Source: Labedella phragmitis (GTDB lineage Bacteria; Actinomycetota; Actinomycetes; Actinomycetales; Microbacteriaceae). Taken from it: DNA of 64,000 bases. The position numbers and the translations under genes were made by a program. Under the pieces are notes generated by a model. It made no database searches and was not told the origin of the DNA. It saw only the letters and a program-made list of their open reading frames with translations. The stretch lies in contig NZ_RZNB01000001.1 of assembly GCF_004078635.1 (NCBI RefSeq), forward strand, positions 926,467-990,466. The letters are read 5' to 3'. Of the stretch, positions 17,535 through 25,400 are shown in pieces. How positions within the stretch are numbered: position 1 is the first letter of the stretch; each line of letters starts with the position of its first letter.

Positions 17535-18281
17535 ATGACGCCCTCCGGCCGTACCCCCTCCCGCCCCGCCCCGCTCACGAAGCCCGACGGATCACCCATC
17601 CGCGTGCTCGTGGTCGACGACGAGCAGAGCCTCACCGACCTGCTCAGGATGGCGTTGCGTTACGAGGGCTGGGACGTGCGCACGGCGGCCGACGGGCAGG
17701 CCGCTCTCGGGATCGTGCGGGAGTTCCGGCCGGACGCCCTCGTGCTCGACGTGATGATGCCGGGCCTCGACGGCCTCGAGGTCCTGCACCGGTTGCGGGC
17801 GCAGAACGACGACACCCCCGTCCTCTTCCTCACGGCGAAGGACTCGCTCGACGACCGACTCGCGGGTCTGACGGCCGGAGGGGACGATTACGTCACGAAG
17901 CCGTTCAGCCTCGAGGAGGTCGTCGCGCGCTTGCGTGGCCTCATTCGTCGGACGGCCTTGGTTTCGGCGGCCAACTCGCCCATCATCACGGTCGGCGACC
18001 TGGAGCTCAACGAGGACAGCTACGAGGTGTACAGGGACGGGACGCAGATCGAGCTCACGGCGACGGAGTTCGAGCTCTTGCGCTACCTCATGCGCAATCC
18101 GCGGCGCGTCCTCAGCAAGCCGCAGATCCTCGACCGCGTGTGGAGCTACGACTTCGACGGGCGGGCGAGCGTCGTCGAGCTCTACATCTCCTACCTGCGC
18201 AAGAAGATCGACGCGGGACGAGAACCCATGATCCACACCGTGCGCGGCGCCGGCTACATGATCAAGGCCTCCGGCTCGTGA
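17535..18281 (+). CDS. OmpR-type response regulator
   Basis: A 248-residue two-component regulator. Receiver domain from RVLVVDDEQSLTDLL with phospho-acceptor aspartate in VLDVMMPGLDG, threonine in FLTAKD and lysine in DYVTKPFSLEE; C-terminal winged helix with ELTATEFELLRYLMRNPRRV and YISYLRKKIDAG. The ~25-residue N-terminal extension is proline-rich. ATG 17517 and 17526 are alternative starts in frame; none has an ideal ribosome site. Its stop overlaps the kinase start (GTGA), so kinase and regulator are produced together. Confidence 0.9.
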   Translation: MTPSGRTPSRPAPLTKPDGSPIRVLVVDDEQSLTDLLRMALRYEGWDVRTAADGQAALGIVREFRPDALVLDVMMPGLDGLEVLHRLRAQNDDTPVLFLTAKDSLDDRLAGLTAGGDDYVTKPFSLEEVVARLRGLIRRTALVSAANSPIITVGDLELNEDSYEVYRDGTQIELTATEFELLRYLMRNPRRVLSKPQILDRVWSYDFDGRASVVELYISYLRKKIDAGREPMIHTVRGAGYMIKASGS

Positions 18282-19849
18282 ACGCCGCACCGCTCGGCGG
18301 CTGGTCGCTCCGTCGTCGACTGACGATGGCGACGGTCGTGCTCATCGCGATCGCGGCCCTCGTGATCGGATTCGTGAGCATCGTGAGCGTCAGGGGCATC
18401 CTCACGCAGCGCCTCGACTCCGAGCTCGCGTCCGCGAGTGAGCGCGCGGCGAGGGCGCCGAGCGGGTATCACGCGTACCCACCGCCGGGGGAGCCCGACG
18501 ACGAGCCGGGGCCGGGGCAGATCATCGGCATTCTCGGCCAGTCGGCCGGAACGCTCGGCGTGCAGATCGAGGGTGGCCTCGTGACGTACGCCGGCTTCCT
18601 CGACGAACAGGGCGCACGGAGGGACATCGATGCCGGTGCGGCCGCGGCGCTCGCCTCTCAGGCGCGCATCGGCGTACCGACGACGGTCGATGTCGGGGCC
18701 GACGGGCTCGGGCGGTACCGCGTGGTCGCCGTCGAGACGGAGGGCGGCGCGACCCTCGTGGTGGGCCTGCCGATGGCGGCGCTCGAGCAGACGGTGTCGC
18801 AACTCGTCTGGATCGTCGTGGCGGTCACGGTCGGGGGCATCGGCCTCGCGACGGCGGTCGCGTACCTGATCGTGCGGGCGAGCGTACGACCGCTCGAACG
18901 GGTCGCGCAGACGGCGACGGCCGTGTCGACTCTCCCGCTCGAGCGCGGCGACGTTCCGCTGTCGGTCCGTGTTCCGGACGTCGATGCGGACGAGCGCACG
19001 GAGGTGGGCCGCGTCGGTGCCGCCTTCAACCGCATGCTCGGCCACGTGGCCGGTGCGCTGTCCGCGCGACAGGCGAGCGAGGACAAGGTGCGGCGATTCG
19101 TCTCCGACGCGAGTCATGAGCTCCGCACACCGCTCGCGTCGATCCGGGGGTACGCCGAGCTCACGAGGATGTCCCCGGAGGAGCTTCCGGAGGACGCCGC
19201 CTACGCGCTCGGTCGGATCGAGTCGGAGGCGCGACGCATGACCACGATCGTCGAGGATCTCCTCCTCCTCGCCCGGCTCGACGAGGGGCGCGCGCTCGAG
19301 AGCGAACCCGTCGACGTGCGGTCGCTCGTCACGGACGCCGTCAACGACGCGCGCGTGTCGGCGCCCGATCACGACTGGTCGGTCGAGGTGCCGCCGGAGG
19401 ACGAACCGACGATCGTGCAGGGAGACGCGTCGCGCCTCTTCCAGGTCGTCGCGAACCTGCTCGCGAACGCGCGTGTGCACACGCCGCCGGGCACCCGCGT
19501 CACGACGACGCTGCGGAGTGTCCCGGCAACATCGGGCGGGTTGGCACCGGTGCCGCACGGGGTGGCGGCGGCCGAAGCGCCCGCTCGGCTCGAGGTCGCC
19601 GTCACCGACGACGGACCCGGCATCGCCCCCGAGATCCGTGAGCGGGTCTTCGAGCGCTTCGTTCGCGGCGACAGCTCGCGCTCGCGCGCGACCGGGAGCA
19701 CGGGCCTCGGGCTCGCCATCGTCCAGGCCGTGACGGAGGTGCACGGCGGATCGGTGCACGTCGAGAGCGAGCCGGGGAGAACGTGCTTCAGCGTCGAGTT
19801 GCCGCTCGCCGCGTCGACCGCGACAGCTCACCTACCGGAACGAGTCTGA
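18278..19849 (+). CDS. Two-component sensor histidine kinase
   Basis: A 523-residue membrane kinase. TM1 near residues 17-38 (ATVVLIAIAALVIGFVSIV), an external domain of ~140 residues, TM2 near 180-205 (LVWIVVAVTVGGIGLATAVA), HAMP, then HisKA with the phospho-acceptor in FVSDASHELRTPLASIRGY, and an HATPase domain: NLLANARVHTPPG (N box), VTDDGPGIAPEIRERVFERF (G1/F) and STGLGLAIVQAV (G2). Resembles TcrY/PhoR-type kinases of Actinobacteria that pair with OmpR regulators, as here. GTG 18278 is fixed by its overlap with the regulator stop. Signal unknown; the external domain is rich in glycine and acidic residues. Confidence 0.9.
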   Translation: MNAAPLGGWSLRRRLTMATVVLIAIAALVIGFVSIVSVRGILTQRLDSELASASERAARAPSGYHAYPPPGEPDDEPGPGQIIGILGQSAGTLGVQIEGGLVTYAGFLDEQGARRDIDAGAAAALASQARIGVPTTVDVGADGLGRYRVVAVETEGGATLVVGLPMAALEQTVSQLVWIVVAVTVGGIGLATAVAYLIVRASVRPLERVAQTATAVSTLPLERGDVPLSVRVPDVDADERTEVGRVGAAFNRMLGHVAGALSARQASEDKVRRFVSDASHELRTPLASIRGYAELTRMSPEELPEDAAYALGRIESEARRMTTIVEDLLLLARLDEGRALESEPVDVRSLVTDAVNDARVSAPDHDWSVEVPPEDEPTIVQGDASRLFQVVANLLANARVHTPPGTRVTTTLRSVPATSGGLAPVPHGVAAAEAPARLEVAVTDDGPGIAPEIRERVFERFVRGDSSRSRATGSTGLGLAIVQAVTEVHGGSVHVESEPGRTCFSVELPLAASTATAHLPERV

Positions 19850-19879
19850 GGAACCGGGCGGCCCGGCACGCCGGATGCG

Positions 19880-20509
19880 TCAGCGTGTCGGCCAGTGCCA
19901 CGGGGGAGCGTCGAGCATCCCCTGGCTCTCGACGCGGTCTCTCCGAGGCGCTTCTCGAGCCGGTGCTCGGCGACGTCCGCACACCTGCCGATCGCGTCGA
20001 CGAGCGCGCGAAGGTGCGTGACGACGAGCTGGGTCGTGGTCGTGGCCGTGGCCGTGGCCCCGGCGAGGGTGCCTCCGAGTCCGTCCGCAGGTGGTCGTAG
20101 AACCGATCTCCGGGTCGTTCGAGAAGGCGGAGGAACCGGGGCGGGGGATGCCGAGGTCGACGAGGTAGCCGAGCTCGTCGCCGCCGAAGCCGAGACGGAC
20201 CGAGAGGAGCCGGCCCTCCTGACGCCCTCGAGGGGGCGTCGCCCGAGATCACGGCGTGCGAGAACTGCTCGGGACCGGCCCAGAGCGCCGATGCCGACCC
20301 GCCCTCGCGAGCGATGCCCCGACCACTCCCGTGCCCGTCGGCCCTCCGTCCGCCGTAGCACCACCCGCCGTGCTCGCGAGCAGCCGTAGGGCCCGGTACA
20401 TGCTCGACTTGCCCGAACCATTGGGGCCCGTGACGACGTCGAGGCCGCCGAGGGGGATCACGAGATCGCGGATGGATCGGTAGCCGGCCACGGCGAGCGT
20501 CGAGATCAT
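19880..20509 (-). pseudogene. Decayed AAA family ATPase (RecF/SMC-like ABC ATPase)
   Basis: The start is intact: MISTLAVAGYRSIRDLVIPLG then Walker A GPNGSGKSS and SMYRALRLLA. Homology then jumps frame to REGGSASALWAGPEQFSHAV, returns to the first frame for SVRLGFGGDELGYLVDLG, moves to a third frame for TQLVVTHLRALVDAIGRCAD and LEKRLGE, and ends in the first frame with VESQGMLDAPPWHWPTR and a stop at 19880-19882. The frame breaks and a total of only ~630 bp against ~1.1-1.2 kb for intact relatives imply several indels plus an internal deletion that removed the Walker B/signature region. A GTGGYC hexamer run near 20032-20060 may mark slippage. Convergent with the kinase gene. Confidence 0.8.
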
Positions 20510-20569
20510 GATGCCAGCAGGAGGCCGCCGACAGTCGACCCTGCGCGTGGAAGCCGCGACACGCCCGAG

Positions 20570-20598
20570 TTGTCACTCGATCCCGCGTGCGCTACGGT
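20570..20598 (+). promoter_or_regulatory. Promoter of rplJ-rplL
   Basis: A -35 hexamer TTGTCA (20570-20575) and a -10 TACGGT (20593-20598) are separated by 17 bp, placing transcription start near 20605, just before the L10 leader. Read by eye; no other good pair lies nearer rplJ. Confidence 0.6.
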
Positions 20599-20604
20599 GG
20601 AGGC

Positions 20605-20746
20605 ATACCGAAGACCGCCGGTCATCGACGTGCGCGAAAGCGCCAGTCGATCGAAGGCTCTGAACGGGACTCACGTCCTGTCGGGGGCGACCTGCGCAGG
20701 TGTGACGAAGTTCTTGCTCACAGAATCTCACGATTCTCGTGCTTCC
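20605..20746 (+). ncRNA. Ribosomal protein L10 leader RNA
   Basis: The untranslated leader of rplJL carries the conserved blocks expected of the L10 leader: CCGAAGACCGCCGGTC near 20610, CGATCGAAGGCTC near 20648, and CCTGCGCAGGTGTGACGAAG near 20691-20710. In bacteria, free L10(L12) binds this structure and lowers expression of its own operon. Here the leader runs straight into an intrinsic terminator, which suggests transcription attenuation. Boundaries are approximate. Confidence 0.7.
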
Positions 20747-20778
20747 AGGCTCCGCGCGCTTGCGCCGGGGCCTTTTTT
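20747..20778 (+). terminator. Intrinsic terminator inside the rplJ leader (attenuator)
   Basis: AGGCTCCG (20747-20754) pairs with CGGGGCCT (20766-20773), extended by CGC/GCG around a GCTT loop, and is followed by an unbroken run of six T (20773-20778). It sits after the L10 leader and 67 bp before the rplJ start, so reaching rplJ requires reading through it. A small GAATC/GATTC hairpin at 20723-20736 precedes it and could belong to a competing fold. Confidence 0.75.
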
Positions 20779-20844
20779 CATGTGCCGGGCGGTCATCGGG
20801 CGCGTCACTACCGTGACGCGTGACATGACAATCAAGGAGTGGCC

Positions 20845-21360
20845 ATGGCGAACAAGGAAGCCTCGGTTGCCGAACTCACGGACCTGTTCCAGAGCTCGAC
20901 CGCCGTTCTGCTGACCGAGTACCGCGGCCTCACGGTGGCGCAGCTCAAGCAGCTGCGTACGGACATCCGTGCGGACGCAACGTACGCCGTGGTGAAGAAC
21001 ACGCTGACCAAGATCGCGGCGAACAACGCCGGCATCTCGTCGTTCGACGACGAACTCGCCGGTCCGTCCGCGATCGCTTTCGTGCACGGTGACCCTGTCG
21101 CCGTCGCGAAGGGCCTGCGCGCCTTCGCCAAGGCGAACCCCTCCCTGGTGGTCAAGGGTGGTTACTTCGACGGTAACCCGCTGACCGCCGAAGAGGTAGG
21201 CAAGCTCGCCGACCTCGAGTCCCGCGAAGTCCTGCTCGGCAAGCTCGCCGGCGCCTTCAAGGCCTCGCTGTTCGGAGCCGCATATCTGTTCAACGCACCG
21301 CTCTCGAAGGCCGTTCGCACGGTCGACGCGTTGCGCGAGAAGCAGGAGTCCGCTGCGTAA
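20845..21360 (+). CDS. rplJ: 50S ribosomal protein L10
   Basis: 171 residues, the normal bacterial length. It forms the base of the L7/L12 stalk that recruits translation GTPases. The beginning [29 protein letters not shown] and the [10 protein letters not shown] stretch are diagnostic; the C-terminal helix that binds L12 dimers is present. ATG 20845 is chosen because AAGGAG lies 5 nt upstream; a GTG six bases earlier would bury that site. First gene of the operon controlled by the leader and terminator upstream. Confidence 0.97.
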   Translation: MANKEASVAELTDLFQSSTAVLLTEYRGLTVAQLKQLRTDIRADATYAVVKNTLTKIAANNAGISSFDDELAGPSAIAFVHGDPVAVAKGLRAFAKANPSLVVKGGYFDGNPLTAEEVGKLADLESREVLLGKLAGAFKASLFGAAYLFNAPLSKAVRTVDALREKQESAA

Positions 21361-21414
21361 TCGTCCTCCGGGCGGTTCACAAGCGGTGAGTAAACGACAC
21401 AAGGAGAAGAAACT

Positions 21415-21801
21415 ATGGCAAAGCTGTCAACTGAGGAACTGCTCGAGCAGTTCAAGGAGCTCACGCTCATCGAGCTGAGCGAGTTCGTCAAGGCGTTCGA
21501 GGAGACCTTCGAGGTCACCGCTGCCGCCCCCGTCGCCGTTGCCGGTCCGGCTGCTGCCGGTGGCGCGCCCGCCGAAGAGGTTGAGGAGAAGGACTCCTTC
21601 GACGTCATCCTCGAGGCTGCTGGTGACAAGAAGATCCAGGTCATCAAGACCGTTCGCGAGCTCACCTCGCTCGGCCTCGGTGAGGCCAAGGCTGTCGTCG
21701 ACGGAGCCCCCAAGGCTGTGCTCGAAGGCGCCAACAAGGAGACCGCTGACAAGGCGAAGGCCGCCCTCGAAGAGGCCGGCGCCACCGTCACCCTCAAGTG
21801 A
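21415..21801 (+). CDS. rplL: 50S ribosomal protein L7/L12
   Basis: 128 residues. N-terminal dimerisation domain [20 protein letters not shown], an alanine/glycine-rich hinge ([17 protein letters not shown]), and the conserved factor-binding C-terminal domain ([19 protein letters not shown] ... [15 protein letters not shown]). Multiple L12 dimers form the flexible ribosomal stalk. AAGGAG precedes the start by 9 nt. Codon choice is more biased than in the neighbours, as expected of a highly expressed gene. Confidence 0.97.
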   Translation: MAKLSTEELLEQFKELTLIELSEFVKAFEETFEVTAAAPVAVAGPAAAGGAPAEEVEEKDSFDVILEAAGDKKIQVIKTVRELTSLGLGEAKAVVDGAPKAVLEGANKETADKAKAALEEAGATVTLK

Positions 21802-21928
21802 GTCGTCCCCTTCGGGGGATCTCCAGAGGTGCGATGGCGATCGACTCGTGATGAGTCGGTTCCGACGCTGATGGATGCGGACTCCTCGTCCGGATGCCAG
21901 GCATCCGAACAGAGCATTCCGCATCCGT

Positions 21929-21964
21929 GAAGGGCGTCGCCCCCGAAACGGGGCGACGCCCTTC
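21929..21964 (+). terminator. Strong hairpin downstream of rplL
   Basis: A perfect 15-bp stem (GAAGGGCGTCGCCCC at 21929-21943 with GGGGCGACGCCCTTC at 21950-21964) around a CGAAAC loop. There is no U-run, a common actinobacterial style. It lies 127 bp after the rplL stop; the stretch before it (21802-21928) contains only shorter repeats of GGATGC/GCATCC and no credible gene. It probably ends the rplJL transcript or protects its 3' end. Confidence 0.65.
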
Positions 21965-22100
21965 CGTGCGTTAACCGGCTCGTCCGTGCACACGGTCCCG
22001 CGTTCAGGATGCTCTGCGGCCCTCCCGGGCCTCCTCCCTCCCCGCTCCGCCGGGGATCGAATCCGACCGGCCGGTCGGGGCAGAAGAAAGAAGCATCATC

Positions 22101-22256
22101 ATGAACAGCAGGACCCCGTGGCGCGTCCTCGGTTCCGCGATGAGCCGTGCGGGTCACCTCACGGCCACAGCGGTCCAGGTCGACGCCCGCTCGGCACACC
22201 CGCCGAGTATGCATCGCAGCCAGCTCGACCCCTCGTCGACCTTCTGGTTGCGCTGA
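22101..22256 (+). CDS. Possible small protein, 51 codons
   Basis: Not recognised. Begins MNSRTPWRVLGSAMSRAGHL after a purine-rich GAAGAAAGAAG stretch and ends PSSTFWLR. Composition (Arg, Ser, His, Thr) is not typical of a membrane or secreted peptide. Support: it is the only sensible reading of the rplL-marR gap, it has a plausible ribosome site, and a hairpin starts 8 nt after its stop. The preceding 22011-22090 holds a CCGACCGGCCGGTCGG palindrome. Against: it could be chance in a GC-rich gap. Conservation with synonymous change in relatives would settle it. Confidence 0.35.
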   Translation: MNSRTPWRVLGSAMSRAGHLTATAVQVDARSAHPPSMHRSQLDPSSTFWLR

Positions 22257-22263
22257 GAACGAT

Positions 22264-22303
22264 GAGAACGGTGGTGTCGCGTGGGCGCGGCACCGCCGTT
22301 CTC
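22264..22303 (+). terminator. Hairpin after the small ORF
   Basis: GAGAACGGTGGTG (22264-22276) pairs with CACCGCCGTTCTC (22291-22303) at 12 of 13 positions around a 14-nt G-rich loop. No U-run follows. It would isolate the MarR promoter from upstream transcription. Confidence 0.5.
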
Positions 22304-22319
22304 TCGTCGAACTGCACCA

Positions 22320-22340
22320 TTGCATAGCCGGGCTATGTAA
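22320..22340. promoter_or_regulatory. MarR-type palindrome upstream of the MarR-MFS operon
   Basis: TTGCATAGC (22320-22328), CGG, GCTATGTAA (22332-22340): inverted repeat with 8 of 9 positions matching, 11 bp before the regulator start. Its size and position fit an autoregulatory MarR operator. Binding not shown. Confidence 0.55.
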
Positions 22341-22351
22341 AATGGATTCAC

Positions 22352-22819
22352 GTGAGTACAGAAGAGAACACCGACCTCAAGACCCTGTTGGGCGCGCTCG
22401 TCTCGAGCGGCCACCGACTCACGCGCCTCGCCGCCACGGCGACAGACGATCAGCGATCGCCCGCCGTCTGGCGCACCCTGAGTGCGTTGTCGTCCTATGG
22501 ACCCGTCCGCCTGGGGGAGCTCGCGCGCCTCAGCCGCGTCACCCAGCCGACCATGACCAAGATCGTCCGGAACCTCGACGACCTCGACTGGATCAAGCGC
22601 ATCGTCGACGTCGAGGACAAGCGGGCGTGGTTGATCGCCGCGACGCCGAAGGGCCTCGCGGCGCTCGCGGAATGGCGGGACACCCTCGCGAGCGCGCTCC
22701 TGCCCCACTTCTCCGGACTCGACGCCGGGGATCTCGCCGCCATGCAGCGCGTCGTGGAGATCCTCGACGAACGCGCCGCCCTCGACGGTTCCGCCGCGTT
22801 CGAGGGAGAGATCGCGTGA
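22352..22819 (+). CDS. MarR family transcriptional regulator
   Basis: A 155-residue winged-helix regulator starting at GTG 22352. DNA-binding part: GPVRLGELARLSRVTQPTMTKIVRNLDDLDW with wing KRIVDVEDKRAWLIAATPKG; dimerisation helices flank it (LLGALVSSGHRLTRLA and LAAMQRVVEILDERAAL). The stop overlaps the MFS start (GTGA), and a palindrome sits in its promoter, so it probably controls itself and the exporter. Confidence 0.88.
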   Translation: MSTEENTDLKTLLGALVSSGHRLTRLAATATDDQRSPAVWRTLSALSSYGPVRLGELARLSRVTQPTMTKIVRNLDDLDWIKRIVDVEDKRAWLIAATPKGLAALAEWRDTLASALLPHFSGLDAGDLAAMQRVVEILDERAALDGSAAFEGEIA

Positions 22820-24054
22820 CGGGGGGCGCCGCCACCGGGTCGCTCCTCCGACAGCCCCGGAGCGTCTGGGCCGTCGCCTTCGCGTGCGTCGTGGCGTTCA
22901 TGGGCATCGGTCTCGTCGACCCGATCCTGCCGGCGATCGCCGCGGATCTGCAGGCCACTCCCACGCAGACCTCTCTGCTCTTCACGAGTTATCTGCTCAT
23001 CACGGGACTCGCGATGCTCGTCACGAGCTGGCTCTCGAGCAGGCTCGGCGCGAAGCGTACGCTCCTCCTCGGGCTCGCGCTCATCGTCGTCTTCGCCGTC
23101 GCCGCGGGCGCCTCGAACTCCGTCGAGGCCGTCATCGGCTTTCGTGCGGGTTGGGGCCTCGGCAACGCACTCTTCATCTCGACCGCTCTCGCGACGATCG
23201 TCGGCGCGACGTCGGGAGGCACCGGTGCCGCGATCGTCCTGTACGAGGCGGCGCTCGGCCTCGGGATCGCGATCGGCCCCCTCGTCGGCGGCCTGCTCGG
23301 TTCCGTCAGTTGGCGCGGTCCCTTCTTCGGAACGGCGGTCCTCATGGCGGTCGGGTTCATCGCGATCACGACCCTCCTCCGGTCCGAGGGGGAGCGCCCG
23401 GCGCCGCAACCGCTCTCGGCGCCGTTCCGCGCCCTCCGCGTCCCGGCCCTCGCCGTGCTCGCGGTCACGGCGCTGTTCTACAACATCGCCTTCTTCGTGC
23501 TCCTCGCCTACACGCCGTTCGCGCTCGAAGCGCTCGGGGTCGACGACGCGTTCACCCTCGGGCTCGTGTTCTTCGGGTGGGGCGTCGCCCTCGCGATCAC
23601 GAGCGTGGCCCTCGCGCCCGTCCTCACGCGTCGAGTGAGGCGGACGACCGTGCTCGCCGCCGGGTTCGTCGTCCTCGCGGCCGACCTCGTGGCGATCGCG
23701 CTCCTGACCCGATCGCTCGCCGGGATCGTCGTCGGCGTCGTCGTGGGCGGACTCGTGCTCGGCGTCATCAACACCGTGCTGACGGAAGCGGTCATGGAGG
23801 CGACCGACCTGCCGCGCTCGGTCGCATCGTCGGCCTACTCGGCCGTCCGCTTCCTCGGAGGCGCCGTCGCCCCGCCCGCCGCCGCCGAGCTCGCCCGCCT
23901 CGTCGGCACGCCCGCTCCGTATGTCACGGCGGCCGGTTCGGCCGTCCTCGCGCTCGTCGTCCTGCTGCTCGGTCGACGCTCGCTCGGCCGCGTCGACGCG
24001 CCCGTGACGGACCCGATCGAGGAGGCCGAGGCCGTCGGGACGGGAGACGCCTGA
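22816..24054 (+). CDS. MFS transporter (drug:H+ antiporter type)
   Basis: A 412-residue, probably 12-helix major facilitator. FMGIGLVDPILPAIAADLQATP (helix 1 with the D/P signature of DHA1 exporters), SSRLGAKRTLLLGLAL (motif A region) and LYEAALGLGIAIGPLVGGLLGSVSWRGPFFG (motif C, the antiporter motif GxxxGPxxGG) are clear. GTG 22816 overlaps the MarR stop. Together they look like a MarR-controlled efflux unit; the substrate is not predictable. Confidence 0.88.
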   Translation: MTGGAATGSLLRQPRSVWAVAFACVVAFMGIGLVDPILPAIAADLQATPTQTSLLFTSYLLITGLAMLVTSWLSSRLGAKRTLLLGLALIVVFAVAAGASNSVEAVIGFRAGWGLGNALFISTALATIVGATSGGTGAAIVLYEAALGLGIAIGPLVGGLLGSVSWRGPFFGTAVLMAVGFIAITTLLRSEGERPAPQPLSAPFRALRVPALAVLAVTALFYNIAFFVLLAYTPFALEALGVDDAFTLGLVFFGWGVALAITSVALAPVLTRRVRRTTVLAAGFVVLAADLVAIALLTRSLAGIVVGVVVGGLVLGVINTVLTEAVMEATDLPRSVASSAYSAVRFLGGAVAPPAAAELARLVGTPAPYVTAAGSAVLALVVLLLGRRSLGRVDAPVTDPIEEAEAVGTGDA

Positions 24055-24067
24055 CGCGTCGCCGTCG

Positions 24068-25075
24068 TCACTCCCTCGGTCGGGCCGTCGTGCTCCGGAC
24101 GACGAGACGCGTGGGATGCAGGAGCGTCGTCGGGGATGCGTGTCGGCCCTCGAGGGCGTCCATGAGGAGTTCGACGACGGCGACGCCCTGCTCTCGGGGC
24201 GACTGTTCGACGGTCGTGAGGGAGAACATCTCCGCGTACTCGTGGCCGTCTACCCCGACGACGCTCAACTCCGCCGGGACCTGCACCCCGGTGCGCCGGG
24301 CGGCGACGATCGCGCCGACGGCGACCTCGTCCGACGCGGCGGAGATGGCGGTGGGTCGCGAGCGCAGGTTGCTAACGACCTGGACGCCGGCGGCGTAGCC
24401 GCCCGGTAGCGTCATCTCGCTCGGGACGTGGAGCGTCTGCGCGCCGAGCCCAGCATCCTCCATCGCGTCGAGATAGCCGCGCAATCGTCGGCCGTGGACG
24501 GTTCCGTGGAGGTCCTCCGAGCGGCCTCCGCCGATGTGGACGATTCGCGTGTGCCCGAGGCCGATGAGGTGCTCCGTCGCGAGCCGCGACACGGCGACGT
24601 CGTCGATCGCCACAGAGCTGGCGCCCTCGACCTGGGCGCCGAGCGACACGACGGGTCGGTCGAGCGAGCGCAAGCGCTCGAGTTCGGCGGGGGAGAGATC
24701 GAGCCCGATCGTGATGATGCCGTCGAACCTCTTGCGTGCGAGGAAGTGTTCGAAGATGCGCGATCGACTCGCGCTTCCCGGTCGGACGTTGTACAGGGTG
24801 AGATCGTAGTCGCACGCGAGGAGCGCGTCCTCCACACCCTCGAGGACCTCGCCGAAGTACCAGCGGTTCACGAACGGGATGATGACGCCGACGTTCTTCG
24901 TGCGGCCGGTCACGAGGCTCGCCGCATTGGTGGAGGCGACGTAGCCGATGCGGGCGGCGGCGTCGAGGACGCGCTGACGAGTCGCCTCCGAGACGTATCC
25001 GCCGCCGGTGAGCGCTCGGCTCGCCGTGGACTTGGAGACCCCGGCGATGCGCGCAACGTCCGATATTCCGCTCAT
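24068..25075 (-). CDS. LacI family transcriptional repressor
   Basis: 335 residues. HTH and hinge: ISDVARIAGVSKSTASRALTGGGYVSEATRQRV, then TNAASLVTGRTKNVGVIIPF, the usual LacI linker into a periplasmic-binding-protein-like sugar sensor (FDGIITIGLDLS, VVSLGAQVEGASSVAIDD, ELSVVGVDGHEYAEMFSLTTVEQSP). ATG 25075 sits right before the HTH; AAAGGAGGG is ~10 nt upstream; the longer frame adds 43 improbable residues. Divergent from the sugar ABC importer with several LacI-type palindromes between, so it probably represses itself and the importer until an oligosaccharide binds. Confidence 0.9.
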   Translation of the reverse strand: MSGISDVARIAGVSKSTASRALTGGGYVSEATRQRVLDAAARIGYVASTNAASLVTGRTKNVGVIIPFVNRWYFGEVLEGVEDALLACDYDLTLYNVRPGSASRSRIFEHFLARKRFDGIITIGLDLSPAELERLRSLDRPVVSLGAQVEGASSVAIDDVAVSRLATEHLIGLGHTRIVHIGGGRSEDLHGTVHGRRLRGYLDAMEDAGLGAQTLHVPSEMTLPGGYAAGVQVVSNLRSRPTAISAASDEVAVGAIVAARRTGVQVPAELSVVGVDGHEYAEMFSLTTVEQSPREQGVAVVELLMDALEGRHASPTTLLHPTRLVVRSTTARPRE

Positions 25076-25133
25076 CGTCGTGCATCCCTCCTTTGGGTCG
25101 GCACCTGAGGCTAACGCACGTTCGACCCAGAAT

Positions 25134-25145
25134 GGAAACGGTTCC
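25134..25145. promoter_or_regulatory. Imperfect GGAAACGGTTCC palindrome
   Basis: Matches the GGAACCGGTTCC site at 25315 in 11 of 12 positions and is itself palindromic at 10 of 12. It lies 59 bp upstream of the lacI start codon. Reads as a CcpA/LacI-type half-symmetric operator. Confidence 0.45.
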
Positions 25146-25169
25146 CGATCGTAGCGCGAGCGTTCGAAT

Positions 25170-25181
25170 GAGAGCGCTCTC
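25170..25181. promoter_or_regulatory. GAGAGCGCTCTC palindrome
   Basis: Perfect 12-bp palindrome with the central CG of LacI-family operators, 95 bp upstream of the lacI start; same core as the 25223-25242 site. Confidence 0.55.
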
Positions 25182-25222
25182 CCGAAATCGCGCGAGCGCA
25201 CCATCCTGTCGCCGCCCTAGCA

Positions 25223-25242
25223 CGCTGAGAGCGCTCTCAGCG
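25223..25242. promoter_or_regulatory. CGCTGAGAGCGCTCTCAGCG palindrome, main candidate LacI operator
   Basis: A perfect 20-bp palindrome sharing the GAGAGCGCTCTC core with 25170-25181, 53 bp apart centre to centre (about five helical turns), which would favour looping by a LacI tetramer or cooperative binding. Midway in the 325-bp gap between lacI and the importer genes. Confidence 0.6.
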
Positions 25243-25314
25243 TTTATCCACAGGTATATCGTTTTGTGATCTTCGAACGTTGTGCAATGGTCTGCCGTGC
25301 CATAGCGTGTGCAT

Positions 25315-25326
25315 GGAACCGGTTCC
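25315..25326. promoter_or_regulatory. GGAACCGGTTCC palindrome upstream of the ABC importer
   Basis: Perfect 12-bp palindrome 74 bp before the binding-protein start, of a different core class from the GAGAGCGCTCTC sites but resembling 25134-25145. May bind the local LacI protein or a second, global sugar regulator. Confidence 0.5.
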
Positions 25327-25400
25327 CGACCCGTTCGGAGATCGACCCGAGCCTGCGGCCCTACGCGTCGTGGCGCACACACTCAACGAGGAGGCACTTG

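Noticed and set aside
20034..20060. Tandem hexamer run (GTGGYC)n as a regulatory repeat
   Set aside because: It lies inside the decayed ATPase gene and is best seen as a slippage tract in degenerate coding DNA.
19788..20576. 262-codon minus-strand frame over the AAA ATPase remnant
   Set aside because: Only a short stretch matches the family; other segments of the same protein lie in the other two frames, so it is one of three fragments of a pseudogene.
25134..25326. CRISPR-like repeats
   Set aside because: The sites are palindromic, of two classes, with irregular spacing and no spacers or cas genes; they are operator-like. No CRISPR array was seen anywhere in the window.
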